Below, piece by piece: positions 10,399 through 20,439 of a DNA stretch of 64,000 nt (within the stretch, counting starts at the first letter, position 1; each line of letters opens with the position of its first letter). The stretch spans positions 96,089,501-96,153,500 of the forward strand of contig JALMGJ010000001.1 in NCBI GenBank assembly GCA_023362775.1, in the 5' to 3' direction. A program made the position numbers and the translations under genes. The notes below the pieces were generated by a model that ran no database searches, was not told the DNA's origin, and worked only from the letters and a program-made list of their open reading frames with translations. This DNA is from Charina bottae. Lineage: Eukaryota; Chordata; Lepidosauria; Squamata; Charinaidae.

Positions 10399-10667
10399 CA
10401 TTCATTCATTCATTCATTCATTCATTCATTCATTCATTCATTTATTTCTATCCCACCTTTATTATTTTTATAAATAACTCAAGGCGGCGAACATACCTAA
10501 TACTCCTTCCTCCTCCTATTTTCCCCACAACAACAACCCTGTGAGGTGAGTTGGGCTGAGAGTGAGTGACTGGCCCAAGGCCACCCAGCCGGCTTTTGTG
10601 CCTAAGGCGGGACTAGAACTCACAGTCTCCTGGCTTCTAGCCTAGTGCCTTAACCACTAGACCAAAC
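10399..10667 (-). repeat. Sauria-type SINE with (TTCA)n tail
   Basis: On the minus strand it has the TAGTGGTTAAGGCACTAGGC head, the GAGTTCTAGTCCCGCC B-box region, CTCACCTCACAGGGTTGTTG in the body, and a TTATTTATAAAAATAATAAA-type 3' part followed by a TGAATGAA tract. Inserted into the decayed RTE element. Confidence 0.9.
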
Positions 10668-11160
10668 GTCCAATATGTTTGCTACTGTGTCACATTCCAG
10701 ATTTGCTGGCATAGCTTGGTTAGAACCTTTACTGATTCTTCTGCTGCTTGCCATATTTCTGTGGACTCCCATCAATTCCTGTAGCCTTCCAGCTTGGTAA
10801 TGACTGGAATGCTGATCTAACTTCAACATCTAGTACTAGAGGTTCTTGTAAGTAGGGAATATTTTTAAGGTATCTTGGATGTTGTCATCTCTATTGTACA
10901 GTATTTCAGTATACTCCTTCCATCTTTGTTTCATCTTCTTTGAATCATTTACTATCTGTCCATTGGAATCCTTTAGCGTACTTATTTGAGGCTGGAACCT
11001 CCTTCTGAGTTCAGAGATCTTTTGAAGACTTTCCTTTTTTGCCATGTCTTTTTCCATCTTCAGTGTCTTTACAGATGTCCTTCTAATACTGCTTCTTGTG
11101 TCTTCTAACAGCTCCCTGAAACTTTTGTATTCTGAAAGATCTTTAGCTTTTTCTCAGTAG

Positions 11161-12071
11161 TATGTTGAGTGCCATACAACCTGAGGAGCCTGTCATCATC
11201 ATCTTCCTATATCGCTGCTGCCCAATGTAGGTGCCTGCTTGCTGGACAGCTGGGATGACCTTCAGGCCTTGGGTGACCCTGCTGGGAGTATATACTCTTG
11301 GCATACACTCCCGGTGTTCTTTGCTCATCCCTCCCAAGAATACCTCCCTGCCACATAGCAGAACTTTGTGGTGGGGGAATCATACATGTGCAGAGATCAA
11401 AATTTAGCTCTTAGGGAGGGACCTGCTGCTTTTGCATGCCTTATTTGTTTAGCTGCATTGTGACTGTTGCATATTAATCTATAAACTAACCAAACAGTTT
11501 GCACAACATGCTAAGCCACAAAAAACATTAACAAAGATTGACACTAACCAAACTGAATATATGATGCCAATGCATCTGTTCGATTTTCCCTTGATCTTAA
11601 TCAATGGCTTGTATACCCTGACTGAAGGACATTTGGGGTTAAATCTAATCCCCTCTGATTCCAATGCTGACTACGTTTCGCTGTCTGCACAATGCACTGC
11701 TTCCTCTTCTCTTGATCCAGTTAAGTGTGTCATGGGAACACAACCATAGCGTCAAAAACGGATTGAGAATTGTTACCTATTGCGCATTCCCTTCTCTCAT
11801 CCCCATGTCCAACTACCACTTGTAATATTTTTAAAGAAAAGTGGAATCTTGGGTTGCTTTTTGCAGCTCTGTACTGTAGTGTTCAAGGTTGGAGAAGGAG
11901 GATTGAGTAAAATCTAGGCCAATGCTTCAGTTGTAGGCATTTTATTTTATATTTACATATGTATATGTTTATGTATGTGTGAATGTATCTCTGTGTGCGT
12001 GAGTCTCTGTGTGTATTGTTTTATACTGAAGTGTCTGTCAAGTATTTGCCATCTTTCATCCCATCCCTTTG
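11161..12071. other. Intergenic stretch, no recognised gene
   Basis: No coding sequence or repeat recognised except short TGTATG/TGTGTG-rich sequence near 11.95-12.02 kb and GCACAACATGCTAAGCCACA at 11.5 kb, which resembles the unclassified dispersed repeat seen near 27.3 kb. Confidence 0.4.
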
Positions 12072-12079
12072 GTCTAATT

Positions 12080-12403
12080 CAGAGCTTTCCAAACTGTGTG
12101 TCATGACACTTTAGTGTGTCGCAACACACAGTTTAGTGTGTCGCGACACAACCCGGAAGTGGATGTGCACGGCGGCGGCGCAGGGGAACGGGCGGTGGCG
12201 GCGTGCATGGCAGCGGAGGCAGCGACAACGGCAGAGGCGCGCCATCAGCGCTTCTGCATTTTAGCAGAAAACACGAGTCCACCGCTGCCACCGCGCCCCC
12301 CCCACACCACCGCTGTGCATGCCCCTGCTGCCATGCGCGCCCCCGCACCACCACCGCCACCGCCGTGGGTGTGTCGCCAATGGCGGCAGTTTGGAAAGCA
12401 CTG
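12080..12403. mobile_element. Non-autonomous hAT-like element, family 2, CpG-rich interior
   Basis: Ends CAGAGCTTTCCAAACTGTG and TTTGGAAAGCACTG. Flanking 8-mers are GTCTAATT (12072-12079) and CTCTAATT (12404-12411), seven of eight identical. The interior is strikingly CpG-rich with GGCGGCG and CCACCACCGCC tracts. Open frames here, rich in Ala and Pro, are by-products of composition. Confidence 0.88.
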
Positions 12404-12411
12404 CTCTAATT

Positions 12412-13135
12412 TGCCTGCTAACCTTCCTTAGTTTTCCTCACAGGACTCGGGCTGTCCGTTCACAGCATTTCTGATGCTTCCAAGATTTCAGGATAACTTT
12501 GTATGATAAAGCTCACAAATGTTGCTCTGGGTTTCTTGGAGGAAAGACAGCCTTGGAGGAAAGATAAAATATGTGGACCTATGAAAATGTCCACTGATGT
12601 TCGCCAGGCATATCTTAAAAAAAAAAGTTGGAGCAATCAGAGTCTTCATAATCACCTCATACAACCTAGCAACGTGTTAGAGAAGGATTGCGTTCCACTC
12701 ATATTATTTATTATATTATCATTGTTGTTGTTAGCATAAGCATGAGTACATTTACACTGCTGCTCTTCAACCCAAAGGTCTCCAAGAATGACTTCCAATA
12801 AAATAAAGCAAAAGTAGTTTCTGACTGTAGATTTATAGTCTATATGTCTGGCTGGCTTCAACGTGAGGATGGCCCACTTACCATTTCGGGAGGACAGGAA
12901 TGCACAATGTTATCCTTAACCCACCCCAAATTTGCTGAGATGGCAACTTCCCCAGTCCTTTCTTGCTGACTATCAAAAGTAGTGTTTTTCAACCTCTGCC
13001 AGTGCAAGAGGGGCTGTGTGGTCTGCCTGCTGCACGTCATCACGGGCAAATCCCTCCACTCCAATGGGCTACTCTATGCTGTGGTGGGCATGCCCCCAAA
13101 CCTCCAGGCACTGGTCACTGCCCTCCATAGCAATT
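12412..13135. other. Intergenic stretch, no recognised gene
   Basis: Nothing recognisable beyond a short (TTG)n-like block near 12.72 kb. Confidence 0.4.
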
Positions 13136-13140
13136 TTCTG

Positions 13141-13312
13141 CTCACTGATCTTCCTTTTTCCTTTTCCCTTCCCCTTTCCTTCTCTTTCCCTTTTCCTTTC
13201 CTTTCCTTGCCTTTTGCCTTTCCCTTTCCCTTGCCCTCCCTTTCCCTTTCCCTTTCCCTTTCCCTTTCCCTTTCCCTTGCCCTTGCCCTTGCCCTTGCCC
13301 TTCCTTTTCCTG
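13141..13312. repeat. (CCCTTT)n-type simple repeat
   Basis: A pyrimidine-only tract on the plus strand, mostly TTTCCC units changing to CTTGCC units at the right. It creates long low-complexity frames on both strands (Phe-Pro-Leu or Lys-Gly-Lys-Arg runs) that are not genes. Confidence 0.97.
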
Positions 13313-14150
13313 GCCACCAGTAGACCAATGAAATTGTGTAATGTAAAATCTGTTGATCAGTGAAATGTTGGAATGGTAAAACTGCCCACCCCGGAAGCAG
13401 TGAAACTCTGGGGTGAAATTGATTAGAGTTCTGCCAGTTTCCCATTCTAGCTCAAGGGACAGCAAGAATGGGAAAACTCTGTAAGTTTTCTGTAAGGCTG
13501 GCAAACCTCTTCCAACATGGAGATGGAGCCATGGAAAAAGTCCTTCAATGTCCTCAGAGAGCCACCCACAGAAAGGAAGAGAATTGGTGCTTGCTTCCTG
13601 ATATGGATAGGAGGAGAAAAGAAGCAGTAGGGCCCATGATAACTGCTGTCTGGACAGAGAACTTGGCTGGCATCGTTGCCAAAGCTGAGCGGCAGATGGA
13701 ATGAATGGTACAGCAATTTTTTAAACCAACTTCTTTTCCAGCCAGTTATGACATGGGACACCAACAGCTAAAAGACAGGACAGAAAAGGAAAAAGGAAAG
13801 CCAGGCTAGAGGGGGAGGGGAAAGAGGCAGAAAAACACTCTAGGACACCAAGTTGCAAAGTTAAATATTGTAGTAATTCATGTTAGGATCTCTTAGAATT
13901 ATTTATTTAATTTATGAAAAGATGTATATGCTACTTTTCAAAACAGAAGCTTTCTTAAGGTGACTTAATAAGCTGTGTTTGAACGACACACTAAATCAAA
14001 TGAGCCACATTTTTGCTTATCATGTTGCCTCAGTCCAGGCTGTGTCTACTTTACGGTTCCAAGAATAATGCAAAATTAGAAAATTAATTGAATTAAGCAT
14101 AATTAAGCATATTGTGTAAAAACAGCCGGTGGCCTAACCAACTCAGTTAA
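13313..14150. other. Intergenic stretch, no recognised gene
   Basis: No repeat or coding sequence I can name. Confidence 0.4.
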
Positions 14151-14160
14151 AGACCCAGTA

Positions 14161-14466
14161 AAGGTTTTCCCCTGCACAGTCGTGTCCGACTCTAGGGGCC
14201 GGTGCTCATCTCCGTTTCTTAGCCGAAGAGCCAGCGCTGTCCAAAGACGCTTCCGCAGTCATGTGGCCGGCATGATGTGCACGGAACGCTGTTACCATCC
14301 CACGGAAGTGGTACCTATTTATCTACTTGCTTTCAAATTGCTAGGTTGGCAAGAGCTGGGGTGAGTGCAGGAGCTCACTCTGTCATGCAGCGCTCGGGTC
14401 TCGAACCGCCGACCTTCCGATTGACAAGCCTGGCGTCTTAACCACTGAGCCATCTCGCCCCCGAGC
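14161..14466 (-). repeat. SINE-T, near full length
   Basis: Reverse copy of the SINE at 9595. Exact 10-bp duplications AGACCCAGTA lie at 14151-14160 and 14467-14476. The left end is the BovB-like tail (AGTCGTGTCCGACTCTAGGG) and the right end is the tRNA-like head (CTTAACCACTGAGCCATC). Confidence 0.93.
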
Positions 14467-14476
14467 AGACCCAGTA

Positions 14477-15065
14477 CAACATACAAAACTTGGTTAGTGT
14501 TAATCATGGTTAGGGTTTTTTTCTGTGGCTTAGCATATTGTGAAAGCCTGGTCTGTTCAGTTAATTTATGGTTCAATGATTTATATTAACCCACAAGATG
14601 AGTTAATTCAATAACCAGGTTAAATGCACTGTTGAATACAACCACTGAGTTGAGCTAGTGCGATGAGAGGAAACACCCAATGAAGGTGGTCTTTCAGCCC
14701 TGCTGATTAAGTTGACTTTCCTTCTTGGTGGTTTAGCATGTTATGCAAACCCAGTCTGTTTGACTAATTTAAAGTTCAATATATTATGGGAATCCCAAAA
14801 ATGGGTTAATTCAGAACCAGGTTAAGTACCTAGTTTGAATGAAGACTATGTCTGCTCATAATGGAGCTGGTTGTACTCACTGCTAATGGATAGAAGGGGA
14901 GAGGAGAATACACGAAGCAAAGTACTTGTACTGTGTATTTACACATATGCATTTATGAACATGACTGAGGGCCAATGGGTCCATCATATTCAGCATCCTA
15001 ATTTCCAGTCAGTCAGAAACCCACAGAAATTCCATCTAGCTAGCTAAACGAATAGCTATTGACTA
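14477..15065. repeat. Unclassified old dispersed repeat, two or more units
   Basis: Two similar segments, about 14490-14640 and 14725-14850, share motifs such as TTAGCATATTGTGAAAGCC / TTAGCATGTTATGCAAACCC, GGTTCAAT and AACCAGGTTAA. Similar text recurs near 1.0, 27.3 and 33.1 kb. I cannot assign a family. Confidence 0.4.
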
Positions 15066-15075
15066 TCTACCCAGG

Positions 15076-15297
15076 TAGAGCCAGTTTGGTGTAGTGGTTA
15101 AGACACTGGGCTAGAAACCAGAAGACCGTGAGTTCTAGTCCTGCCTTAGGCACAAAGCCAGCTGGGTGACCTTGGGCCAGTCTCTCTCTCTCAGCCCTAG
15201 GAAGGAGGCAATGGCAAACCACTTCCGAAAAACCTTGCCAAGAAAACTGCATGGACTTGTCCAGGCACGGACACGATTGAATGGATTAAAAAAAAAA
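15076..15297 (+). repeat. Sauria-type SINE with BovB-like tail
   Basis: Head AGAGCCAGTTTGGTGTAGTG, B-box-like GAGTTCTAGTCCTGCC, then AATGGCAAACCACTTCC and the BovB-like CACGGACACGATTGAATGG with a short A tail. The site TCTACCCAGG precedes it (15066-15075) and TCTACCAGG follows it (15298-15306). Confidence 0.9.
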
Positions 15298-16107
15298 TCT
15301 ACCAGGCACTTCCAGTGGGGATATGGCGGACTGAACAGCTGTGCTCGCGGGCTCTGCGGGCAAAACTGACAACGCGGCAGGTTGTTTTGGGCTCAGGCAG
15401 GCTTTTCCTGAAGCCCAGGAGCGTTTTACCGGGAAAGGAAAACGCTCAGAATCACCCCATTTGTCCTCCAGGATGGTCGCTTGCAGCCAGGAGATCGTAA
15501 ACAGCGTTCATGTTTGACTGGTAAGAGCTGCTGGGAGGCTGGGATGTCACCATTTTCCAAGCCGCGCTGTAGCCTTCAGGGGGCATTAAGACCGGCCACC
15601 CCATTTCTAAATCACCCAATTTATATATATTTTAAGTATATGTACCCTAAGAGAGGCTTTCTACAGCAAGGAGAAGCAGGCTCTCTTGGTGCTTATCATT
15701 ATTTTTGGGACTAATTAAAAAAAATTTTTTTTTTAAGTTTTGGCTTGTTTTCCATCCAAATATTAAGGAATATTGAGGGTAAATAATTGTCTCCCTCTTA
15801 TCATCTTTGTACTAAATTTGAAGAAATTAATGTTTTCCTACACGTTGAATCAGCTGTTTTGAACTTTCCCTTTTCTGCTTCTACTTTCCCTGGGGAATTG
15901 TCTGCAATCTCACTCTCGCTTAAGTAAACACATTCCTTCATATCTTCGACTTTCGCTGGTTAAGCTCCTAGGGGGTGCCATAATCTACTACCTGAGACAT
16001 GGAGGAACTCAAACAGACTTTCTCAGACTTCCAACGAGACTTCAAGCAGACTTTTTCTGATTCTTACCAAGTTTTTATTCAAGGCATTCAGGATATTGTG
16101 GAAAATT

Positions 16108-16333
16108 AGAGCCAGTTTGGTCTAGTAGTTAAGGTGCTGGGCTAGAAACCAGGAGTCTGTGAGTTCTAGTCCCGCCTTAGGCATGAAAGCTGGCTGGGTG
16201 TCCTTGGGCCAGTCCCTCTCTCTCAGCCCAACTCACCTCACAGGGTTGTTGTTGTGGGGAAAATAGGAGGAGGAAGGAGTATTTGGTATGTTTGCCGCCT
16301 TGAGTTATTTATAAAAAAATAATAAAGGCGGGA

Positions 16334-16380
<47 letters not shown>
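16108..16380 (+). repeat. Sauria-type SINE with (AAAT)n tail
   Basis: Complete head (AGAGCCAGTTTGGTCTAGTA), body with CTCACCTCACAGGGTTGTTG, GCCGCCTTGAGTTATTTATA, and a long AAATAAAT tail. The 3' part resembles an L2/CR1-type end and not BovB, unlike the SINE at 15076, although the tRNA heads match. Confidence 0.92.
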
Positions 16381-16722
16381 ATGAGTTTTAAAATGTCTCA
16401 TCTGGTGGGGGATGTCATGGATGAAATTGAGAAATTTAACAGTGTCAGGAATGTCTCTTCGACTTCTGCTGAGATTCTGGAGGAAGATTGGATAGTTGAG
16501 TTGAAGAAATTAAAGGGAGAGATTGAATTGCAAGCCACAAGTGAAATTGATCTTCTGATGGAACGCCATGGAAAAGAAGGGGTTATTATGTATGGGAGGT
16601 CTCCTGAAGAGAAGTCGGAGTTTTTGAGGGGGGCAGTTGGGCTGTTCGATTTTTTAAAGAAAAAAGCTCTGTGCGCATTGTGGGGATATGTAAATGCTCT
16701 GATTTATTTTGAAGTGGGATAA
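16381..16722 (+). CDS. Short open frame in the L1-like element, unrecognised
   Basis: A 113-codon frame starting immediately after the SINE tail, so its ATG is accidental. The product is charged and probably alpha-helical (EILEEDWIVELKKLKGEIEL). The part upstream of the SINE (MEELKQTFSDFQRD...) is similar in character. Together they could be the start of an ORF1-like coiled coil split by the SINE. I see no RRM or zinc-knuckle motif. Function is unknown. Confidence 0.35.
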   Translation: MSFKMSHLVGDVMDEIEKFNSVRNVSSTSAEILEEDWIVELKKLKGEIELQATSEIDLLMERHGKEGVIMYGRSPEEKSEFLRGAVGLFDFLKKKALCALWGYVNALIYFEVG

Positions 16723-17059
16723 GGGTTTAAGAATATTTATCTGGATTGCTTTTAGGGTTTGGCTGATTTAATTTATCTTTAACAATTTGGATTAAGATGA
16801 TTAAGGTATAATAAAAATAATAAACATCTGGTTTTGGGTTTAATATGATTAAGATTATTAAAATTGTTGTATTATCAAGTATAATGGTAGACAATATACT
16901 GTATATGTTTTTTAGTTTGATCTTTATTATAGTAGACAGGAATGCATAGAATAGTAGTAGAAAGGAAATAATTAAATAAATTTTATCTTTGGCGGGAAGT
17001 TGATTAGGAGGTATATATATACTATATATATATACATATATATACACACACACAGTATG

Positions 17060-17138
17060 TATTATTATATTATAATATTATATTATATTATATTATATTA
17101 TATTATATTATATTATATTATTATATTATATTATTACA
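17060..17138. repeat. (TATTA)n microsatellite
   Basis: AT-only pentanucleotide array next to TATATA and CACACA runs inside the L1-like element. Confidence 0.95.
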
Positions 17139-17449
17139 GTATATATATTCTTCTTTCTTTTAATATAAGGGGAGGGAGCAACTATACTTAGTGATTTTTA
17201 TAATGTGCCAATGGTATGATTTATAGAAATAATGTGATCTTGGTCTAATATTGAGTAAGGGATTGATTATGGATTTGTTGTATATCCTTGCTGTTAAAAG
17301 TCACCTCTTTTTGTAACTTAAAAAAAAACTCTCTTGTGTTTCCACACTTTTTTTAGTTCTCTTTTTTCTTTGTAGTTTTTTGTTTTTCTGTAGCTTTTAT
17401 CTGTAATTGAAACTTAATAAAATTCTTATAAAAAAAAATCTACCCAGGT

Positions 17450-18775
17450 GACTATCACGATATCTTAGGGCAGTGAATTCTATCAATATTATGTTGCACT
17501 AGAGACAAGACTCAGCTCTCTCTCCCCACATGCTAAGATTTAACTGTGGAAAACTGTGAAATATTCCACTTGGAACATTTTAAATCAGGATCTTAGCCCC
17601 TGCCTGAATAGCAGAACAGAGACAGCATTCAACCAGAGACGAGTAACAGCTGAAAAGAGTCTCAGTAAGGTTTATGGAGTTGAAATGGATAAGGGTTTCA
17701 GAAGTGTTCTAATTTTGTGCTTATCGTGACTTTTGAGGGTTTAATCTACCCGCCTGACTCTTGAACCACATCTTGGGATCCTTTAATTTGTGCTTATTGT
17801 CCAGCTTTCCTCAGCTCCAAGGGATCTGCCGGGCGGGTTAGTCCCCCCAATATTTCCTACTGCAAAGCCTCACACAACAGGTTCACCAAACGTCTCCACA
17901 CCTCTTGTCAGCTCTGTGAGTCCCACTTACGCCTTCATGGTCTGTAACAATTCCTTGGCAGGCTTCGCTCCCTCTGCTTCAAACATTATTTGTTTTCAGT
18001 CTTCAACTATTTGTTTCTCAAATTCCTTCTTGGCCCGCATCACTAGACTCTTCCTTGCCAGAATTCACACCCTCTTTTTTTTCCCTTCAAGGATACCTTT
18101 GCTATTTGTAATAGCTGCTTATCACTGAGGTTTCGCCAGTGTGGTTCTTGATCCTGTAATCTCCTTATAATTATAGGTTCCTGCTCAACTTGTGGTTTGC
18201 TAGGCAGACACTTTGTGAACGACTTGCAGTTGGGAAAGTGGAGGCCAAGATCACAACCTTTACCCACAAGCTCATCCCATTGTCATAGCCAGCACCCTTC
18301 CTTTGCTTCCAAATTAATAAGGGGGGGGGGAGTCCCTGACCATGTTCCAGGGCCAGTTTCAGTACTGAGGCTGCCAGCTGCTAACCCCTCATTTTATTTT
18401 GATCTCTCCAAGTACATGAACAGATTCCTTTCCTTGCAGAGGCAAGTCAGTTCTTTTTTTACTCAGTACTTTCAAGTTCAGAAGACATTTGTTATAATTT
18501 AAAAAATGTTTAACACTAAAAAAAAATTGGAAACTTGAACGCTTGGGCTGAAGACTCTTTTCCTACAAGCAAGTGATGCTTCCTTTGAGACAACTTTGTC
18601 AGGTGTATTTGGTTTTGGTTTTGCATGAGAGCAGTGGAATCCATGGGGGAGGGTAAAATAGCAGTTTTGATCACATGTTTTCAGCCGCCATCTTGCCTTT
18701 TTTGACTCCTGCTCTGAGGACAAATCCCTATGGAGGCACCAAGGCACTGGACAGATTCTGCAAGCCATTTTTTGT
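17450..18775. other. Intergenic stretch, no recognised gene
   Basis: No named repeat. Positions about 18640-18720 contain CAGCCGCCATCTTGCCTTTTTTGAC, split here as CAGCCGCCATCTTGCC plus TTTTTTGAC, related to the fold-back MITE at 31935. Confidence 0.4.
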
Positions 18776-18777
18776 AA

Positions 18778-18850
18778 TGTTTATTTATTTATTTATTTTT
18801 CACATTTATTCCCCGCCCATCTCCCATGCAAGGGACTCTGTTATCCTATA
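18778..18850 (-). mobile_element. L2-type LINE 3' end fragment
   Basis: On the minus strand this reads GGGAGATGGGCGGGGAATAA followed by an AAATAAATAAA tail, the same 3' end as the long L2-type copy at 57.5-60.4 kb. Confidence 0.75.
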
Positions 18851-18934
18851 ACATTACAAAAGTTGCTAGGATGTGTCCCTCACATTGAATACAAATTCTT
18901 TACCCTTCAAATGGGGGGGGGGATTCAAAAAATT

Positions 18935-19045
18935 CAGTATGGTGGCTATGATCACACAATCAAAGCCCTGCCTCTTTTTTATGTGTGTTTATATATGTAT
19001 AAAGGGAGCAGAGCTTTGATTGCATGGTCACAGCTGCAGTTAGTT

Positions 19046-19050
<5 letters not shown>
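18935..19050. mobile_element. Fold-back MITE, family 3 (degenerate)
   Basis: GGCTATGATCACACAATCAA and its approximate inverse TTTGATTGCATGGTCACAGC bracket the segment. The motifs match the MITE at 31935-32094. No clear target duplication. Confidence 0.5.
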
Positions 19051-19052
<2 letters not shown>

Positions 19053-19076
<24 letters not shown>

Positions 19077-19077
19077 A
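19053..19077. repeat. (CA)n microsatellite
   Basis: Short CA dinucleotide run directly before the PLE fragment. Confidence 0.95.
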
Positions 19078-19085
19078 AGAGAACT

Positions 19086-19442
19086 TTGTGCTTGAACAGA
19101 GCTTGGCACTCAGACAACGCAGCCATCAACAGACACATAGAGGTAAACAACATTTACATACCATTCATAAGAGTCAAAAGAAAAGCCAGAAGACCAGAAC
19201 ACCTCCTTGCCAGCAATCAGTACCCAGATATGCAAAGATTAACACCAAGATTAGCACCAGAGGAACAATCAAACAGCACAATATACCCTAATCAAGGAAC
19301 TATTAACTCAGTCAATCAACCAAGTAGCAAACAACAACCCAATCAAGGAACTACCAAGGAGAGTACAAGACCCCCACCAACACAGGCAGGACAAGCCATG
19401 GTATATAAACAGAGAGCAAGTCCCACTCTCTTTTCGCACTGA
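19086..19442 (+). CDS. PLE protein C-terminal tail (fragment)
   Basis: A 118-codon frame. It starts with AWHSDNAAINRHIEVNN, which matches the conserved INRHI region after the GIY-YIG nuclease of Penelope-like elements. A low-complexity, Gln/Asn/Thr-rich tail follows (QGTINSVNQPSSKQQPNQ). The reverse transcriptase and nuclease are missing, so this is a 5'-truncated copy and the Met at 19086 is incidental. The stop codon TGA at 19440-19442 lies inside the CTGAAGA ribozyme core, so coding sequence runs directly into the ribozyme. Confidence 0.7.
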   Translation: MCLNRAWHSDNAAINRHIEVNNIYIPFIRVKRKARRPEHLLASNQYPDMQRLTPRLAPEEQSNSTIYPNQGTINSVNQPSSKQQPNQGTTKESTRPPPTQAGQAMVYKQRASPTLFSH

Positions 19443-19480
19443 AGATGTTGCCTAGCCTGACAATGAAACGTCTGCAAGAA
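19431..19480 (+). ncRNA. Hammerhead ribozyme motif, PLE-1
   Basis: Core CTGAAGA (19439-19445) fits CUGANGA. GAAAC follows at 19465-19469 and the cleavage triplet GTC at 19470-19472. Stem II strands GTTGCC (19447-19452) and GACAAT (19459-19464) pair with one mismatch. Stem I (CGCA / TGCA) has one mismatch. Probably weakened compared with the copy at 22687. PLEs are known to carry hammerhead motifs; activity here is untested. Confidence 0.72.
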
Positions 19481-19525
19481 AACAACAAGGCTCAGAGAGC
19501 ACCAAGGACTCCACAGAGAATTTTG

Positions 19526-19773
19526 ACAACAGGATTATTTACAAGACTTCTACATCCCACATAGAAATGGGGTTTACTGCTGCCTAGTTATCTATTCATT
19601 ATCTAGTGTGTAGGACTGATATTTATTTATTGGGGATAAAGATTAGAGGGGGGAATGGGCAATGAACATATAGCACATATATGGTAATTATGGTACTCTT
19701 ATTTTATTGATTGAGCCAATTGCAACGAAATTTCATTTCAATGTGCACTTTGTGTATCGTGGAATGACAATAA
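19526..19773 (+). mobile_element. 3' end of an unidentified polyadenylated retroelement
   Basis: The segment TGTGTATCGTGGAATGACAA runs into AATAAA (19769-19774) and then a pentanucleotide tail. The arrangement suggests the 3' end of a retroelement or the rest of the PLE, but I cannot name it. Confidence 0.4.
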
Positions 19774-19859
19774 AATTCTATTCTATTCTATTCTATTCTA
19801 TTCTATTCTATTCTATTCTATTCTATTCTATTCTATTCTATTCTATTCTATTCTATTCT
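19774..19859. repeat. (TTCTA)n microsatellite
   Basis: About 17 nearly perfect TTCTA units directly downstream of AATAAA. Confidence 0.98.
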
Positions 19860-19922
19860 TCTACTCCCTAAAAGAGAAAGGTAAACTAAGTGATAGAGAG
19901 CATCCTAGTCATGGTGGTGTCT

Positions 19923-20038
19923 GGGGCTAGTGCGGGAGCTCACTCCGTCACGCGGGGCTAGGGATTCGAACCTCCGAACTTGCGATCTTCCGATCGACAA
20001 GCCTGTGGCGTCTTACCCGCTGAGCCACCACACCCCCT
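19923..20038 (-). repeat. SINE-T, tRNA-like head only
   Basis: A 116-bp copy containing only the tRNA-derived head, including GGATTCGAACC (B box, reverse). It has none of the central body or the BovB-like tail, yet is flanked by exact 12-bp direct repeats ATGGTGGTGTCT (19911-19922 and 20039-20050). Confidence 0.88.
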
Positions 20039-20189
20039 ATGGTGGTGTCTAGAGGACACCAATTTATTTTCTGGGAAATGGCCTCTGCCCAGGCCCACCA
20101 AAGCCAGCATTTGTAAATAATCGAGCTCTCACCTCCATGACCAAACTGTTGCGAGAAAGACTACAGCAAAAGGGAAGGCAATATTCCTT

Positions 20190-20350
20190 CTACACTTGCT
20201 CTCTGTTGCTTCAGTGATCACTACTGTGTCCTCCTCCTCCTCCTGTTTCTTCTTCTCCTTCTTCTTTCAAGTTATATGGCCACCCATCTCATCTAAGGAA
20301 CTCTGGGCAGCTCACAACAGGTTAAAAAGAAAAAAAAGAAAGCCCCTTCT
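20190..20350 (-). mobile_element. Degenerate L2-type 3' end
   Basis: CCACCCATCTCATCTAAGGA and ACTCTGGGCAGCTCACAACA correspond to the CCCGCCCATCTCCCAC...GACTCTGGGCGGGTTACAAC block of the L2 copy at 57.5 kb. Heavily diverged. Confidence 0.55.
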
Positions 20351-20439
20351 AAAAAGTAGACCTTTTTCACTGGATTCTCTAGCAACCCTTTGGGTGTTCC
20401 CATAATGGCTCTGCAGATCCATATAAACTGCTTGTTGGT

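Larger units (their letters stand above)
8790..11160 (-). pseudogene. Decayed RTE-type LINE, interrupted by two SINEs
   Basis: Minus-strand fragments give GRNINNLCCADDTTPIAE (9373-9564; the Y of the catalytic YADD is replaced by C), MCWIIEKAKDYQK (9981-10205) and KMKQRWKEYTEILYNRDDNIQ (10836-11057). These align in order with RTE/BovB ORF2. The 3' tail near 8800-8825 reads GATTATGTGCCATCAAGTCA and recurs at 42.76 and 50.75 kb, marking a non-BovB RTE subfamily. SINEs at 9595-9929 and 10399-10667 split it. Multiple stops make it inactive. Confidence 0.82.
15307..17430 (+). mobile_element. L1-like element, internally deleted (no ORF2)
   Basis: Begins at CACTTCCAGTGGGGATATGG with a GC-rich 5' part and ends in AATAAAATTCTTATAAAAAAA. 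It is flanked by A-rich direct repeats ending TCTACCAGG (to 15306) and TCTACCCAGG (17439-17448), fitting A-tail-directed L1 insertion into the tail of the preceding SINE. No ORF2 sequence lies between, so it is an internally deleted, non-autonomous copy. A Sauria SINE (16108-16380) interrupts it. The L1 label is inferred from end structure. Confidence 0.6.
19080..19525 (+). mobile_element. Penelope-like element, 3' end with hammerhead motif (PLE-1)
   Basis: Contains the end of a PLE protein frame followed at once by a hammerhead-ribozyme-like core and the segment CAACAAGGCTCAGAGAGCAC. Homologous segments are at 22620, 22886 and (reverse) 26339, where the GIY-YIG endonuclease part is also visible. 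That shared sequence ties this fragment to the PLE class. Confidence 0.8.

Noticed and set aside
13069..13504. Lys/Gly/Arg-rich and Phe/Pro/Leu-rich frames
   Set aside because: Produced by the CCCTTT simple repeat.
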